A stretch of DNA of 25,059 nucleotides from a virus. Location: positions 1-25,059 of IMG/VR virus record IMGVR_UViG_3300042691_015741, one strand, 5' to 3'. The position numbers were made by a program, and so were the translations under genes. Shown one piece after another: positions 1-6,696 of the stretch (position 1 is its first letter; each line of letters begins with the position of its first letter). Under the pieces are notes generated by a model. It was given only the letters and a program-made list of their open reading frames with translations, was not told the DNA's origin and did not search any database.

Positions 1-5
1 ACACC

Positions 6-326
6 ATGACCAAAGCAAAACCCCACCCCGTCTGGCACATCGCCAACCTTGAACGCGAAGTCGCCACAGGCAAGGTCACCACGGTTCATTACACAGTGGA
101 CCTGCAGGACGACACCTACAGCGCTGGTGCCTACGGCAGCATCGGCGTTGACGGTGACATCACCGTCGCCTTCAAGGATCTCCAAGAGTCTCACTGCATC
201 CAGTGGGTGAAGGACCAGCTGGGCGAGGAGAAGCTGCAGGAGATCGGTGCTGCCCTTCAAGAGCAGATCGAAAACCAGCGTGCGCCGAAGATGGCCAGCG
301 GCTGCCCCTGGGCTGGCGCTGCTTAG
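6..326 (+). CDS. DUF7936-like cyanophage protein
   Basis: A 106-residue soluble protein opening MTKAKPHPVWHIANLERE, followed by alternating polar and hydrophobic segments (residues 18-55) that look like a beta-sheet, then a helical tail. The opening and the pattern around VTTVHYTVDLQDD resemble small conserved proteins of cyanophages and cyanobacteria that I associate with DUF7936. That assignment is from memory, and no catalytic motif is visible. The ATG follows ACACC, matching the 3' end of the leader motif seen before several early genes further right. Its TAG stop overlaps the stop codon of a convergent 27-codon gene. Function unknown. Confidence 0.7.
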   Translation: MTKAKPHPVWHIANLEREVATGKVTTVHYTVDLQDDTYSAGAYGSIGVDGDITVAFKDLQESHCIQWVKDQLGEEKLQEIGAALQEQIENQRAPKMASGCPWAGAA

Positions 327-406
327 GCGGGCCTCCGCAAATACCAGACGAGCAGCACGCAGGTGAGCAGCACCATCAGGGTGATGCTGACAACAAACCC
401 CACCAT
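323..406 (-). CDS. 27-residue single-pass membrane peptide
   Basis: A very small gene reading MVGFVVSITLMVLLTCVLLV and then WYLRRPA. Residues 3-21 form one hydrophobic helix followed by a positive RR cluster, which suggests an N-out, C-in single-pass membrane peptide. Its ATG overlaps the TGA of the upstream gene by one base (TGATG), continuing a chain of overlapping stop/start codons back to the HNH endonuclease gene, so translational coupling is likely. Its stop overlaps the end of the convergent gene at the window start. Function unknown. The coupled start and the clean hydrophobic helix are the only evidence that it is real. Confidence 0.5.
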   Translation of the reverse strand: MVGFVVSITLMVLLTCVLLVWYLRRPA

Positions 407-690
407 CAGAGGACCATCTTTTCGCGTTCTGGATCCCAGGAACCTTCAATCACAGGGCCCTCTATGGGCCCTTTTCTGTCGGCATCCATCGCGTTAAGAC
501 TGACCAGCCAGGCTTCCAGCGCATCGCGGCTGGTGGTCTTGATCGGCAGCTTCAGGAACTTGCGCAGGTCAGTGACGCTGCGGGTGTAGATGCTGGCGTT
601 ACGGGCGTAGCAAACGAACCAGCGGCCTGACAGGTCAAGCCCTGTTTCGATGGCCATCGTGGCCCCTAGGGAAAGGCGATCACGCTTCAT
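406..690 (-). CDS. Hypothetical protein (94 aa) of the HNH cassette
   Basis: A 94-residue protein beginning MKRDRLSLGATMAIETG. The start at 690 was chosen because its ATG overlaps the TGA of the upstream gene (ATGA), as with its neighbours; an upstream in-frame ATG would overlap that gene far more. A central basic stretch (TRSVTDLRKFLKLPIKTTS) could contact nucleic acid, but no domain is recognised. The C-terminal part carries the repeated GPIEGP sequence, encoded by a DNA palindrome at 455-471 that may serve as a terminator on the other strand. Function unknown. Confidence 0.6.
   Translation of the reverse strand: MKRDRLSLGATMAIETGLDLSGRWFVCYARNASIYTRSVTDLRKFLKLPIKTTSRDALEAWLVSLNAMDADRKGPIEGPVIEGSWDPEREKMVL
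455..475 (+). terminator. Candidate rho-independent terminator inside an antisense gene
   Basis: GGGCCC, a 5-base loop TCTAT, GGGCCC, then TTTT. On the + strand this is a strong GC hairpin with a short T tract, about 130 bp past the stop of the rightward gene ending at 326. It also encodes the GPIEGP repeat of the leftward gene, so it may simply be coding sequence. Confidence 0.35.
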
Positions 691-845
691 GGCCACCGCC
701 AATCTTGCCGCTTGGGCTGGAAGCCATGCTCCTTGGCCCACTTGAGGAAGGGGTCAATGCTGGAGAAGGTGCGGCAGTTGTCCTGACGCACTTCTGCCGC
801 TGTGACTGGCGGCGGCTCTGGGGGGATGCAAGCGGTGATGATCAT
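687..845 (-). CDS. Hypothetical protein (52 aa) of the HNH cassette
   Basis: A 52-residue protein starting MIITACIPPEPPPVTAAE and ending in the aromatic, basic KEHGFQPKRQDWRWP. A proline-rich segment (residues 8-14) precedes a short amphipathic stretch. The start at 845 is fixed by an ATGA overlap with the upstream gene, and its own stop makes the same overlap with the downstream gene. No family recognised. Context places it in a coupled leftward unit with an HNH endonuclease. Confidence 0.55.
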   Translation of the reverse strand: MIITACIPPEPPPVTAAEVRQDNCRTFSSIDPFLKWAKEHGFQPKRQDWRWP

Positions 846-1060
846 TCGCCTTCTGGATGCAGGAAGGAGCGGACGAGGTGTGAGCGCGAGCGGTAGTGCT
901 GAAACCACTCGGCGTTTTCAGCCAGTAGGCAGGCGCCGCCAGGCAGTTCGAGGATGTGCGCGTAGAGCTGGTTGATGGCCTCCTCTTGGTGAGAGGCGCC
1001 GCGATACCAGAGCCAAGCGTCACGCCAGGTGCCGTGGCCCATGAGGGTGTCTTGGATCAT
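842..1060 (-). CDS. Hypothetical protein (72 aa) of the HNH cassette
   Basis: A 72-residue, tryptophan-, tyrosine- and histidine-rich, mostly helical protein starting MIQDTLMGHGTWRDAWLWY. The start at 1060 was chosen over an ATG three codons upstream because it gives the same ATGA overlap seen at every junction of this cassette. No transmembrane helix, signal peptide or known motif is seen. It is the second gene of the leftward unit, directly after the HNH endonuclease. Function unknown. Confidence 0.6.
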   Translation of the reverse strand: MIQDTLMGHGTWRDAWLWYRGASHQEEAINQLYAHILELPGGACLLAENAEWFQHYRSRSHLVRSFLHPEGE

Positions 1061-1695
1061 GGGCCACAAGCTTGCGTAGGGATAGCGTGATAGGCGCGCT
1101 TTAAGAGCGCAACTTTCGTTGACGTAGCCACATGCGTTGTGTGCGTGCCGGCGCTGTCAGGAAGCATCTCAGTCCACTTTGCCAAAACCGCACTGACGTG
1201 CTCTTGGCTGGCTGACGGCGGCAGGCCGGCTTCTCGCCAACACCGAATCGGCCAATACGTCTCGTAGCAGCCCCGATTACGGGTGTCTTTAACCCAGGAC
1301 AAGAAGTCGGCGGGATCGTCTGTGTCAGGGGCCTCGGCGTGGCAGTCAGCGCACAGCGGCATCACGTTGTCAGGGGCAAGCGTTCCTCCTAGTTGCTTGG
1401 GGACGATGTGACAGCGCTGCAGGCTGCGCTTGCATCCGCAGCGCCAGCAGTGGGTGGCAGCTTCAGCCCAGTCGCAGCCAATGTCAAAACCCTCATCCAG
1501 TAGCGGCATCCAGTGCTGAATTGCGGCTGTTATCCAGCGCTTGCGGTAAGTGGGCCTTGACTCCAAGAGGTGAGTCGCTTCGGCCAAAAGCTCTTTAATC
1601 CTGGCAACCGTATTTGGCGGGAAATCTTGGCTCAGTAACCAGTCGGAATCGGCGACGAGCATCGCTGCCGTGTCCAGCGTCATCGGTTTTCTCAT
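1057..1695 (-). CDS. HNH endonuclease
   Basis: A 212-residue protein with a C-terminal HNH nuclease core: CWRCGC, then LQRCHIVPKQLGG, then NVMPLCADCHAE. The CxxC and CxxCH pairs probably bind structural zinc, and the histidines near CHIVP and the DCH motif would form the beta-beta-alpha metal active site that cuts DNA. The N-terminal half (about 75 residues) is helical and unassigned. I chose ATG at 1695; a GTG seven codons upstream is possible. It heads a leftward cassette whose genes overlap by ATGA and is divergent from the serine recombinase, about 30 bp away. It could be a free-standing phage or homing-type nuclease, or one aiding packaging or exclusion. The family is clear; the role is not. 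Confidence 0.85.
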   Translation of the reverse strand: MRKPMTLDTAAMLVADSDWLLSQDFPPNTVARIKELLAEATHLLESRPTYRKRWITAAIQHWMPLLDEGFDIGCDWAEAATHCWRCGCKRSLQRCHIVPKQLGGTLAPDNVMPLCADCHAEAPDTDDPADFLSWVKDTRNRGCYETYWPIRCWREAGLPPSASQEHVSAVLAKWTEMLPDSAGTHTTHVATSTKVALLKRAYHAIPTQACGP

Positions 1696-1725
1696 TTGTA
1701 AGATGCGCTTTATCACGACAGTGTA

Positions 1726-2997
1726 GTGCCGGTGCGGGTAGGCTATTGCAGGGTCTCAACCAAGTCGGCTGAGCAGTCCGCGTCAATCGAGGCCCAAGCC
1801 CAGCGCTTGACTGACTACGGCTGCGACCGCGTGCTCGTGGATCACGGCATCAGCGGCTTTAGGGAGGCTGGGCGTAAGGGCAGCGCCTTCCCAGAGCTGA
1901 TCGACCTGATCCTGTCGGGGGTCGCTACCGAGGTCGTCGTCTCCAACTTTGACCGCACCCAACGGCGGGCCAAGTGGGGCGCCCAGTTGCTGGATGCGCT
2001 TGAAACATCAGGCTGTCGGCTGCTGGAGCTGGACACGGGCACCTGGCTGGACCCAGCCAACAACCCAACCGATGTGTTGATGGCACAGATCCGCAGTGCC
2101 GTTCAGGAAAACGAGTCTCGAATCAGGCGCCTGAAGGTGAGGAAGGCGTTGGCGGAGCGCAGAGCGCAAGGCAAGTACGCCAGTGGGAAGGTGCCGTTTG
2201 GCTACCAGCACGTAGATGGCGAAGTCTTGCCACACCCCGAGCAGTGGGAGGCCGCCAAGGAGCGCTGGCAGCAGCTGGCCGACCTGGACTTCAATCTGGC
2301 CGGCTGGATCAAGCGGTACAGCGCTGAGATCACCCCGCGAGGCATTAAGGCGTGGGTTGTTAATCCAACCCTGCGCGGCAGTGTTCACCGCAGGCCCGGA
2401 ATGGTCTGCGAGCCACTAATTACTCCGCAGCAGTGGGCCGAGGCTCAGTGGCATCTCAAAATTCGCACGGTTGCCCGCGGGGTAGGGCTTGACCGTCAAG
2501 TCCACCTGTTCACGGGTCTGGTCAAGTGCGAGGTCTGCGGCAAGAGCCTGCACAACGTCCGTGATCGCGCCATCCCGCGCTTGAAGTGCAAGACCCGTCA
2601 CTGCACCCGGTACGGGCAGGGGCTGCGAGTGTCCCAAGTGCGGGAACAGGTGATCGCTGCACTGACTGAGCGCCACCAGCAGATGGCTGAGTTGGCATCT
2701 ACTGCCGTTGTCATCGAGACACCAGAGCAGCTGCAGCTCAAGACGGAGATCGCCACGTTGGAGCAGGTAGCTCATCTCCCTGGCGTAGCCGAGGTGCTTG
2801 CACAGCAAAAAGCCCAGCTGGCTGCCATGACGAAGCAACCAACTGGGCCAAGGCTTGAGCTGTTGTCAGACCTGTTCGCTGATCCCACCACGCTGGAGCT
2901 GGCAACTGATGAGGAGTTGCGAGCTGTCGTGATCGAGTTCATTGGCTCGATCGTGTGGCTGGGTGGGCTGGAGAGCCTGCGCATCACGCTTCGCTAG
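1726..2997 (+). CDS. Large serine recombinase (XisF-like integrase/excisionase)
   Basis: A 423-residue site-specific recombinase. Residues 1-140 form the resolvase catalytic domain: GYCRVST places the nucleophile at Ser11, and NFDRTQRR (75-81) carries the conserved arginines. A recombinase domain follows (about 145-245, GKVPFGY and TLRGSVHRRPG), then a zinc ribbon (CEVC at 268-271 and CKTRHC at 288-293) and a helical C-terminus that probably includes the coiled coil governing synapsis direction. The closest relatives I can name are XisF-type recombinases that excise DNA elements in cyanobacteria. It starts with GTG only 31 bp from the divergent HNH gene and has no clear Shine-Dalgarno sequence. 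It probably integrates or excises this element or a smaller neighbouring one. A second, tyrosine-type integrase lies at 15.2-16.1 kb. Confidence 0.93.
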   Translation: MPVRVGYCRVSTKSAEQSASIEAQAQRLTDYGCDRVLVDHGISGFREAGRKGSAFPELIDLILSGVATEVVVSNFDRTQRRAKWGAQLLDALETSGCRLLELDTGTWLDPANNPTDVLMAQIRSAVQENESRIRRLKVRKALAERRAQGKYASGKVPFGYQHVDGEVLPHPEQWEAAKERWQQLADLDFNLAGWIKRYSAEITPRGIKAWVVNPTLRGSVHRRPGMVCEPLITPQQWAEAQWHLKIRTVARGVGLDRQVHLFTGLVKCEVCGKSLHNVRDRAIPRLKCKTRHCTRYGQGLRVSQVREQVIAALTERHQQMAELASTAVVIETPEQLQLKTEIATLEQVAHLPGVAEVLAQQKAQLAAMTKQPTGPRLELLSDLFADPTTLELATDEELRAVVIEFIGSIVWLGGLESLRITLR

Positions 2998-3035
2998 GGC
3001 CCGCTGAGCAATAGCAATTAGCGCTTCACGAACTG

Positions 3036-3944
3036 TCATGCAGCGCTCTTGTATGCCTGGCGGCGGAGCTTGTTCAGCGAACGCTGCTCAGAGGATTGAA
3101 TGGCCTGCCTGGTGCAGCCCAGCTGACGGCTGGCTTCGACCTGCGAACACGGCGTCTTGCCTTTAAGCCCAAAGCGCATCGACAGCACATCGGCCTGTTG
3201 CTCTGTCAGTTGTGACATCCACAGGCTCAGGCGTTCAATGCCGTCGGCCACCTCCATAACGGCCATGGGGCCGTCTTCAGTGCCCGCCAGCATCTCCAGC
3301 CGTGTTGACGAGTCATCGTTCGAGGTGCAGCGCTGATCAAGGCTCGTTGGGGCCTCGACATGGTTGAGGTAATGCCGCATCACATGGGGTGTGATGCCAC
3401 AGAACTCGGCGCATTCCTCTGGTGTGGGGCTCCGCCCGTTGTCCTTGACGAACACAGGCACCCAGCCGCGAAGCTTGTTCAGGCAGTCAATGGCGTTGAC
3501 TGGCAGGCGGATGCTGCGGTCCTGTTGGCTGATGGCGCGGCTGATCCCCTGGCGGATCCACCAATAGGCATAGGTGGAGAACTTATAACCGCGGGTGGGA
3601 TCGAATTTCTCGATCGCCCGCGACAAACCAAAGCTGCCCTCCTGGATCAGATCGCTCATCTCCAGGTTGCGCACTGCGCAGAGGTAGCGCTTGGCGACAT
3701 TGACAACCAGCCGCAGGTTGGCGTTGAACATGCGCTCGTAAGCGCGGCGGCCACGGCGAATGGCGCGGCGCTGTTCAGGCGTTGGCGCTTCAACGCCCCT
3801 AACAACGATCCAGTCCTGGACGGCGCGACCGAGAAGAAGCTCCTCTTCATGGGTCAGCAGGGGGACACGGCCCGCTTGGTCCAGGAACCAGGAGATCGCA
3901 TCCCGATCACGGGAGGTGCTGCGTGAATAGTCGCGCCGTGCCAT
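3036..3944 (-). CDS. Group 2 RNA polymerase sigma-70 factor
   Basis: A 302-residue complete primary-like sigma factor. Region 1.2 is at about 15-45 (ISWFLDQAGRVPLLTHEEE). Region 2 is at 73-148, with LIQEG for core binding and FSTYAYWWIRQGI for -10 recognition and melting. Region 3 is at about 150-215 and region 4 at about 235-300. The region 2 sequence is close to cyanobacterial SigA/B/D-type proteins, so it should recognise TANNNT-type -10 boxes. The region 4 helix-turn-helix (CTRQAIQSSEQRSLNKLRR) departs from the usual VSRERVRQIE, suggesting altered -35 or activator contacts. It is the last gene of the leftward early operon, overlapping its upstream neighbour as TGATG. It probably redirects host polymerase to phage promoters. 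Acquisition from a host group 2 sigma is inferred. Confidence 0.93.
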   Translation of the reverse strand: MARRDYSRSTSRDRDAISWFLDQAGRVPLLTHEEELLLGRAVQDWIVVRGVEAPTPEQRRAIRRGRRAYERMFNANLRLVVNVAKRYLCAVRNLEMSDLIQEGSFGLSRAIEKFDPTRGYKFSTYAYWWIRQGISRAISQQDRSIRLPVNAIDCLNKLRGWVPVFVKDNGRSPTPEECAEFCGITPHVMRHYLNHVEAPTSLDQRCTSNDDSSTRLEMLAGTEDGPMAVMEVADGIERLSLWMSQLTEQQADVLSMRFGLKGKTPCSQVEASRQLGCTRQAIQSSEQRSLNKLRRQAYKSAA

Positions 3945-4234
3945 CAGAACAAGTCCTCAGGCTTGATCGGTGCCGGATCAGAGGTGACGCCCAGCAGGTA
4001 ATCGTTGCCGGCCTTGCTGGTGCGTGGCAGCAGCTTTTGGCTAACGGTGACGCAGGCTTCGCCCTTCTGATTGGTGGTGATCAGAGCAGCCTCACTGTTT
4101 GCCCAGGCGTAAAGGGCATTGATCTGCTCAATAGGCCATTCAGACTTGGCCCAGAACTCATCGGTCTTGCCTTCGATCTTGCTGCGGTTGAAGGTCGAGA
4201 ACAGGGTGAAGGCGTTGGCGGGAAAGTCACTCAT
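3944..4234 (-). CDS. Hypothetical protein (96 aa), early operon
   Basis: A 96-residue soluble protein beginning MSDFPANAFTLFSTFNRSK. A helical, tryptophan-containing middle (FWAKSEWPIEQINALYAWA) precedes a beta-rich segment (AALITTNQKGEACVTVSQKLLP) and an acidic tail ending in IKPEDLF. I do not recognise the family. An acidic C-terminus ending in phenylalanine resembles single-stranded-DNA-binding proteins, but no OB-fold can be confirmed, so this is only a thought. It overlaps the upstream gene by 8 bp and the downstream sigma gene by 1 bp. Confidence 0.65.
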   Translation of the reverse strand: MSDFPANAFTLFSTFNRSKIEGKTDEFWAKSEWPIEQINALYAWANSEAALITTNQKGEACVTVSQKLLPRTSKAGNDYLLGVTSDPAPIKPEDLF

Positions 4235-4433
4235 GAGAAAGATGGAAGTAATCGGTGAGGATCAAACGGAGTGCGCTGTTGACGCTGAGGTCGCGTTCCT
4301 TGCAGAACTGCATCAGCGCTGAATAGGTCTCGGGCGTGAGCTTGGCGGAGATGCGGAAGCGGTTTTTCACCTCCTCTCGCGCTTGCCGAGCCCACTCGTC
4401 ACGCATGTACTGGTGAAAAGCCGCCTCGTTCAT
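4227..4433 (-). CDS. Small ribbon-helix-helix-like protein
   Basis: A 68-residue basic protein. The segment FRISAKLTPETYSALMQFC followed by RDLSVNSALRLILTDYF fits the beta-strand, helix, turn, helix layout of CopG/Arc-type DNA-binding proteins, preceded by a charged helical N-terminus (MRDEWARQAREEVKNR). It overlaps the upstream gene by ATGA and the downstream gene by 8 bp. It may regulate the operon or bind DNA in recombination or replication. The fold call is from pattern only. Confidence 0.6.
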   Translation of the reverse strand: MNEAAFHQYMRDEWARQAREEVKNRFRISAKLTPETYSALMQFCKERDLSVNSALRLILTDYFHLSHE

Positions 4434-4615
4434 AGGAACAGTGGCATCTGGATGTGATCGACAACGAGGTCGGGGTACAGGTGAAGGATCATCCGCGCCC
4501 GCTGCGATGCCACTTCAACAGATGAGAAGCGCAGCGCCAGGTTGGGATCCAACGTGAAGGGGCTGGTGGTGTCCCCAATCAGGCTGTGATCAGCCAGCCA
4601 GCTCTGGGTGCTCAT
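4430..4615 (-). CDS. Hypothetical protein (61 aa), early operon
   Basis: A 61-residue protein starting MSTQSWLADHSLIGD. The ATG at 4615 was preferred because longer in-frame versions add a serine/threonine/proline-rich stretch that is plainly the shadow of the upstream gene. It still overlaps that gene by 26 bp. The C-terminal half (RFSSVEVASQRARMILHLYP) is helical, and the protein ends IQMPLFL. No family recognised. Confidence 0.5.
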   Translation of the reverse strand: MSTQSWLADHSLIGDTTSPFTLDPNLALRFSSVEVASQRARMILHLYPDLVVDHIQMPLFL

Positions 4616-4811
4616 TGATTTGAGCAGGAAACGAGTCCTCGCGGGGAAGGCTCTGGAGGAGCTGGAGGCAGTTGCGGACGGTGGCTTCGTGTTGGGTGTA
4701 GTCGCCATAGGAGACAAACCGTGAGCGGAAGAACTGTTTGTTGGCTTGGCGATGGAGGTCATCGCGGAGGTCATGAAGTGCGGCTAGAGCGAGGTCGAGG
4801 TAGGGGCTCAC
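4590..4811 (-). CDS. Hypothetical protein (73 aa), early operon
   Basis: A 73-residue mostly helical protein (LDLALAALHDLRDDLHRQ, then ATVRNCLQLLQSLP) with no transmembrane segment. It starts with GTG at 4811, two bases past the stop of the ERF gene, so it is probably translated by re-initiation. No family recognised. Its position directly after the annealing protein suggests a recombination or replication accessory. Confidence 0.55.
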   Translation of the reverse strand: MSPYLDLALAALHDLRDDLHRQANKQFFRSRFVSYGDYTQHEATVRNCLQLLQSLPREDSFPAQINEHPELAG

Positions 4812-4813
4812 GA

Positions 4814-5521
4814 TCAGGAGGGAGGGAGCGCTGCAAGGAACTGTTGGATGAAGTCGCCGTGTTGCTTCTCTTGAAGGTGGTCGCTGATGCGGGCACGTTC
4901 AGGGAGATTGAATTTGCCGCGGTACTCGGCAACCAGCTGGTCAAACGCAGGTCGGTTGTCGGTCATGAGTTGCTTCATGACAGCCAAAAGCTCTTCACGT
5001 TCATCCTTGGCGAGCGGCGGCTCCACCTGTTCGGTGCTGGGTGACGCCTCAGCTTTAGCGGGCTTAGCTGCCGGTTGCGCAGGGGTAGCAGAAGTTTTAA
5101 CAGGAGCTTTCGTCTGCGGCTTGGTCTGCTGCAGCGGCGGCCGCTGATCGGCGCCATCACCGTCGTCGTCTTCCATGCCGGCGGCCAAGTTGAGGATCGC
5201 CAGCAGGGCAAATCGGCGCTGATAGGTCACAGCCCCGCCCCAGTCGTGCAAAGCGTTGCGGCCCTTGACCTCAATCAAAGGCACATCGCTGTCCACGGTT
5301 TCACCGCTGCCGTGGCGGAGAGTGGTGCGAAGGATGATGGCGCCTTCGGTTGGGATGAAGGTCTGCGTGACGGCGAGGCCGGCTTCGCTCAGTGGGGTGG
5401 CAATAGCGCTGAGCACATCAGCAAGGGAAGCAAAGGAGCCGTATTGGGCTTTGCTGTTTTTGTGGATGGTGCCGACGGCCTTGTGAAAGCTGGCCAGGGC
5501 GGTGGTGAGTGATTCAGTCAT
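4814..5521 (-). CDS. erf: ERF-family single-strand annealing protein
   Basis: A 235-residue recombinase of the ERF superfamily, which anneals complementary single strands and promotes phage recombination or circularisation. The N-terminal domain (1-125) shows the family layout: FHKAVGTIHKNSKAQYGSFA, LADVLSAIATPLSEAGLAV, then the GGAVTYQRRFALLAILNLAAG signature and the acidic EDDDGDGAD turn. A proline/alanine/lysine-rich linker (about 127-170) leads to a helical C-terminal domain. It overlaps its upstream neighbour by 8 bp and is the second gene of the leftward operon driven from about 5.78 kb. A partner nuclease is not adjacent; the PD-(D/E)XK nuclease at 10.3 kb on the other arm is a possible partner. 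Confidence 0.93.
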   Translation of the reverse strand: MTESLTTALASFHKAVGTIHKNSKAQYGSFASLADVLSAIATPLSEAGLAVTQTFIPTEGAIILRTTLRHGSGETVDSDVPLIEVKGRNALHDWGGAVTYQRRFALLAILNLAAGMEDDDGDGADQRPPLQQTKPQTKAPVKTSATPAQPAAKPAKAEASPSTEQVEPPLAKDEREELLAVMKQLMTDNRPAFDQLVAEYRGKFNLPERARISDHLQEKQHGDFIQQFLAALPPS

Positions 5522-5744
5522 TGATGCTGGGCAAACGTAGGGCCTTGCGAGCTGCGATCACGGCTAGGTGCCAGTCCTGAATGGCTACGCGCTGATCAGG
5601 GCTGAACGACTCCCAGTCGATCGTGTCAACGATGGAGACGATGACGGCGTATGCCTCGTCGAGGGCGTCGTCAACGGCTTCGATGGATTCGGCGCAGCGG
5701 TTGAAATAGTCCGCTGCTTCAGGGGGTGTGACTCGTTGAGGCAT
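5514..5744 (-). CDS. First gene of the leftward early operon, unknown (76 aa)
   Basis: A 76-residue acidic helical protein (AADYFNRCAESIEAVDDALDE, then AVAIQDWHLAVIAARKALRLP in essence, residues 52-72). The ATG at 5744 lies about 17 bp past the expected transcription start of the strong leftward promoter, and its end overlaps the ERF gene by 8 bp. The first codons carry CGAGTCACACC on the coding strand, the core of the leader motif found before other early genes here, which could mean this start evolved from such a leader. Function unknown. Confidence 0.6.
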   Translation of the reverse strand: MPQRVTPPEAADYFNRCAESIEAVDDALDEAYAVIVSIVDTIDWESFSPDQRVAIQDWHLAVIAARKALRLPSIND

Positions 5745-5767
5745 CGCTGCTGCGGATGTGCAGCACG

Positions 5768-5796
5768 ACCATACGCGGCCAGGGTGGTTGGGTCAA
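5768..5796 (-). promoter_or_regulatory. Leftward early promoter
   Basis: On the minus strand: TTGACC, a 17-bp spacer, then TATGGT. Spacing is ideal for sigma-70, and the -10 fits TANNNT. Transcription would begin near 5761, just before the ATG at 5744. The -35 box lies within a candidate operator, so repressor binding would block it. Confidence 0.7.
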
Positions 5797-5804
5797 CCCC
5801 TACG
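5786..5804 (-). promoter_or_regulatory. Candidate operator site 1
   Basis: The minus strand reads CGTAGGG, GTTGA, CCCAACC: one full half-site of the motif that is perfectly palindromic at 10972-10990, with the same 5-bp spacing. It overlaps the -35 of the leftward promoter and the last codons of the regulator gene. Confidence 0.55.
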
Positions 5805-6494
5805 CATTGCGATCGGGGAAAGCGTTGCAGTGCCGCCGCCCCAGGCATTCAGTGCCTGCGCAGGGCGGCCCAATTCCCCGGGCACCGAAAGCGCTGTCGC
5901 TTCGTCACCTGACCAGTCGGACCAGCCGGCCAGCACCTCGCGGAAGCGGTCTAGCTCCGTGGCGGTGAGCATCGAACAGAACGGCTTGAGCCCCTCCCAG
6001 GCTTCCTTGGGGTTCAGCATCTGGTCGGTGGCAATGCGGCGGAAAGCCTCGCGGCACATTTCGCTGAGTCCCTTGGCGTCGTCATCGGTCAACACCGGCT
6101 CGGGCTCGGGCGCCAAGTATTCGTCCGCGAACGGTGCTTCACCAATAAATAAGGAGAAGAAGTCGCTGGCAGTGGCCGGCCGGCCGTCGGCGGTTATGAA
6201 AGGGTCAGCCTCCTTGAGGCGATCGCGCAGCCCGCGGGCGGTGACAGCGGGGAAGTCTTGTGCGGCGACGGAGGCGTTAAGCCGGCCAAGGGCTACCCAG
6301 AACTGGGGCTTGCAATCGAGCTTGCCTCTGGCCAGGAGCGATGCCTGGCTGTTCCACACCCCGCCGACGTTGCCAATGGCCAAGGAGAAGTCGTGAAAGG
6401 TTTGCTGCGACCAGCCGTTGCGCTTCATCCATATGGCGAAAGCCTTGCCGAAGGCGTCACGGTTTAGCTGCTGCTCGGCAGGGATGTCGGCCAT
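5793..6494 (-). CDS. Putative phage transcriptional regulator (repressor-like)
   Basis: A 233-residue soluble protein. Its N-terminus (residues about 10-75: AFGKAFAIWMKRNGWSQQTF, then FSLAIGNVGGVWNSQASLLARGKL) has the spacing of an XRE-like helix-turn-helix, with SQQTF as helix 2 and the VWNSQASLLARG segment as the recognition area. The remainder is helical with an acidic centre, and no peptidase or dimerisation domain is recognised. It lies leftward between candidate operators at 5786, 6522 and 6624, at the divergence between the two early arms, which is where a CI-like repressor would be expected. Its leader carries CTGAGTCACCCC. The repressor call rests mainly on location and the operator pattern. 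Confidence 0.55.
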   Translation of the reverse strand: MADIPAEQQLNRDAFGKAFAIWMKRNGWSQQTFHDFSLAIGNVGGVWNSQASLLARGKLDCKPQFWVALGRLNASVAAQDFPAVTARGLRDRLKEADPFITADGRPATASDFFSLFIGEAPFADEYLAPEPEPVLTDDDAKGLSEMCREAFRRIATDQMLNPKEAWEGLKPFCSMLTATELDRFREVLAGWSDWSGDEATALSVPGELGRPAQALNAWGGGTATLSPIAMRRG

Positions 6495-6502
6495 TGACTG
6501 AC

Positions 6503-6514
6503 GGGGTGACTCAG
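6503..6514 (-). promoter_or_regulatory. GAGTCAC leader motif before the regulator gene
   Basis: The minus strand reads CTGAGTCACCCC, 8 bp before the ATG at 6494. It is a variant of the CCGAGTCAC(A/C)CC leader found before four rightward genes. Confidence 0.4.
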
Positions 6515-6521
6515 CCTGAAG

Positions 6522-6540
6522 CGTAGGGGTAGACCCAGTA
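6522..6540 (+). promoter_or_regulatory. Candidate operator site 2
   Basis: CGTAGGG, GTAGA, CCCAGTA. It matches the left half-site and the CCC of the other sites at the same spacing and lies 28 bp upstream of the regulator start, consistent with autoregulation. Confidence 0.5.
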
Positions 6541-6594
6541 TTTGCATAGAGGCACGGCGTATCGGCCGCGACGTGCTGCAGGCTGCGTAACGGA

Positions 6595-6621
6595 TTGTGA
6601 CAGCCCTATTGCCCCTATGGT
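6595..6621 (+). promoter_or_regulatory. Candidate rightward early promoter
   Basis: TATGGT at 6616-6621 is identical to the -10 of the leftward promoter. The best -35-like sequence, TTGTGA at 6595-6600, gives a short 15-bp spacer, so the upstream element is weak. Operator site 3 begins two bases after the -10, over the expected transcription start, which would allow repression. Confidence 0.4.
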
Positions 6622-6623
6622 TG

Positions 6624-6642
6624 CGCAGGGGTCTACCCCAGT
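6624..6642 (+). promoter_or_regulatory. Candidate operator site 3
   Basis: CGCAGGG, GTCTA, CCCCAGT. Same 7-5-7 layout as the other sites with one change in the left half. It sits across the likely start of rightward early transcription. Confidence 0.5.
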
Positions 6643-6670
6643 GCTATGACAGATGCATCGGAGGGGGAAA

Positions 6671-6683
6671 CCCCGAGTCACCC
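6671..6683 (+). promoter_or_regulatory. GAGTCAC leader motif before the metallopeptidase
   Basis: CCCCGAGTCACCC, followed 7 bp later by CACACC directly before the ATG at 6697. It looks like a leader copy split by a short insertion. Confidence 0.45.
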
Positions 6684-6696
6684 GATTCCTCACACC

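Noticed and set aside
3012-3055. AGCGCT...AGCGCT as a bidirectional terminator between convergent genes
   Set aside because: The stem is only 6 bp with a loop of about 16 bp and no T tract on either strand.
3360-3926. A 188-codon + strand frame opposite the sigma gene
   Set aside because: The minus strand encodes a complete sigma-70 with all regions, so the opposite frame is a shadow.
5536-5542. CGTAGGG half-site (also at 1076-1082) as further operators
   Set aside because: The second half (CCC at 5-bp spacing) is absent and both lie inside genes.
5725-5735. CGAGTCACACC on the minus strand as a sixth leader copy
   Set aside because: It lies inside the first codons of the gene starting at 5744 with no ATG following. 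Noted in that gene's entry but not counted as a leader.
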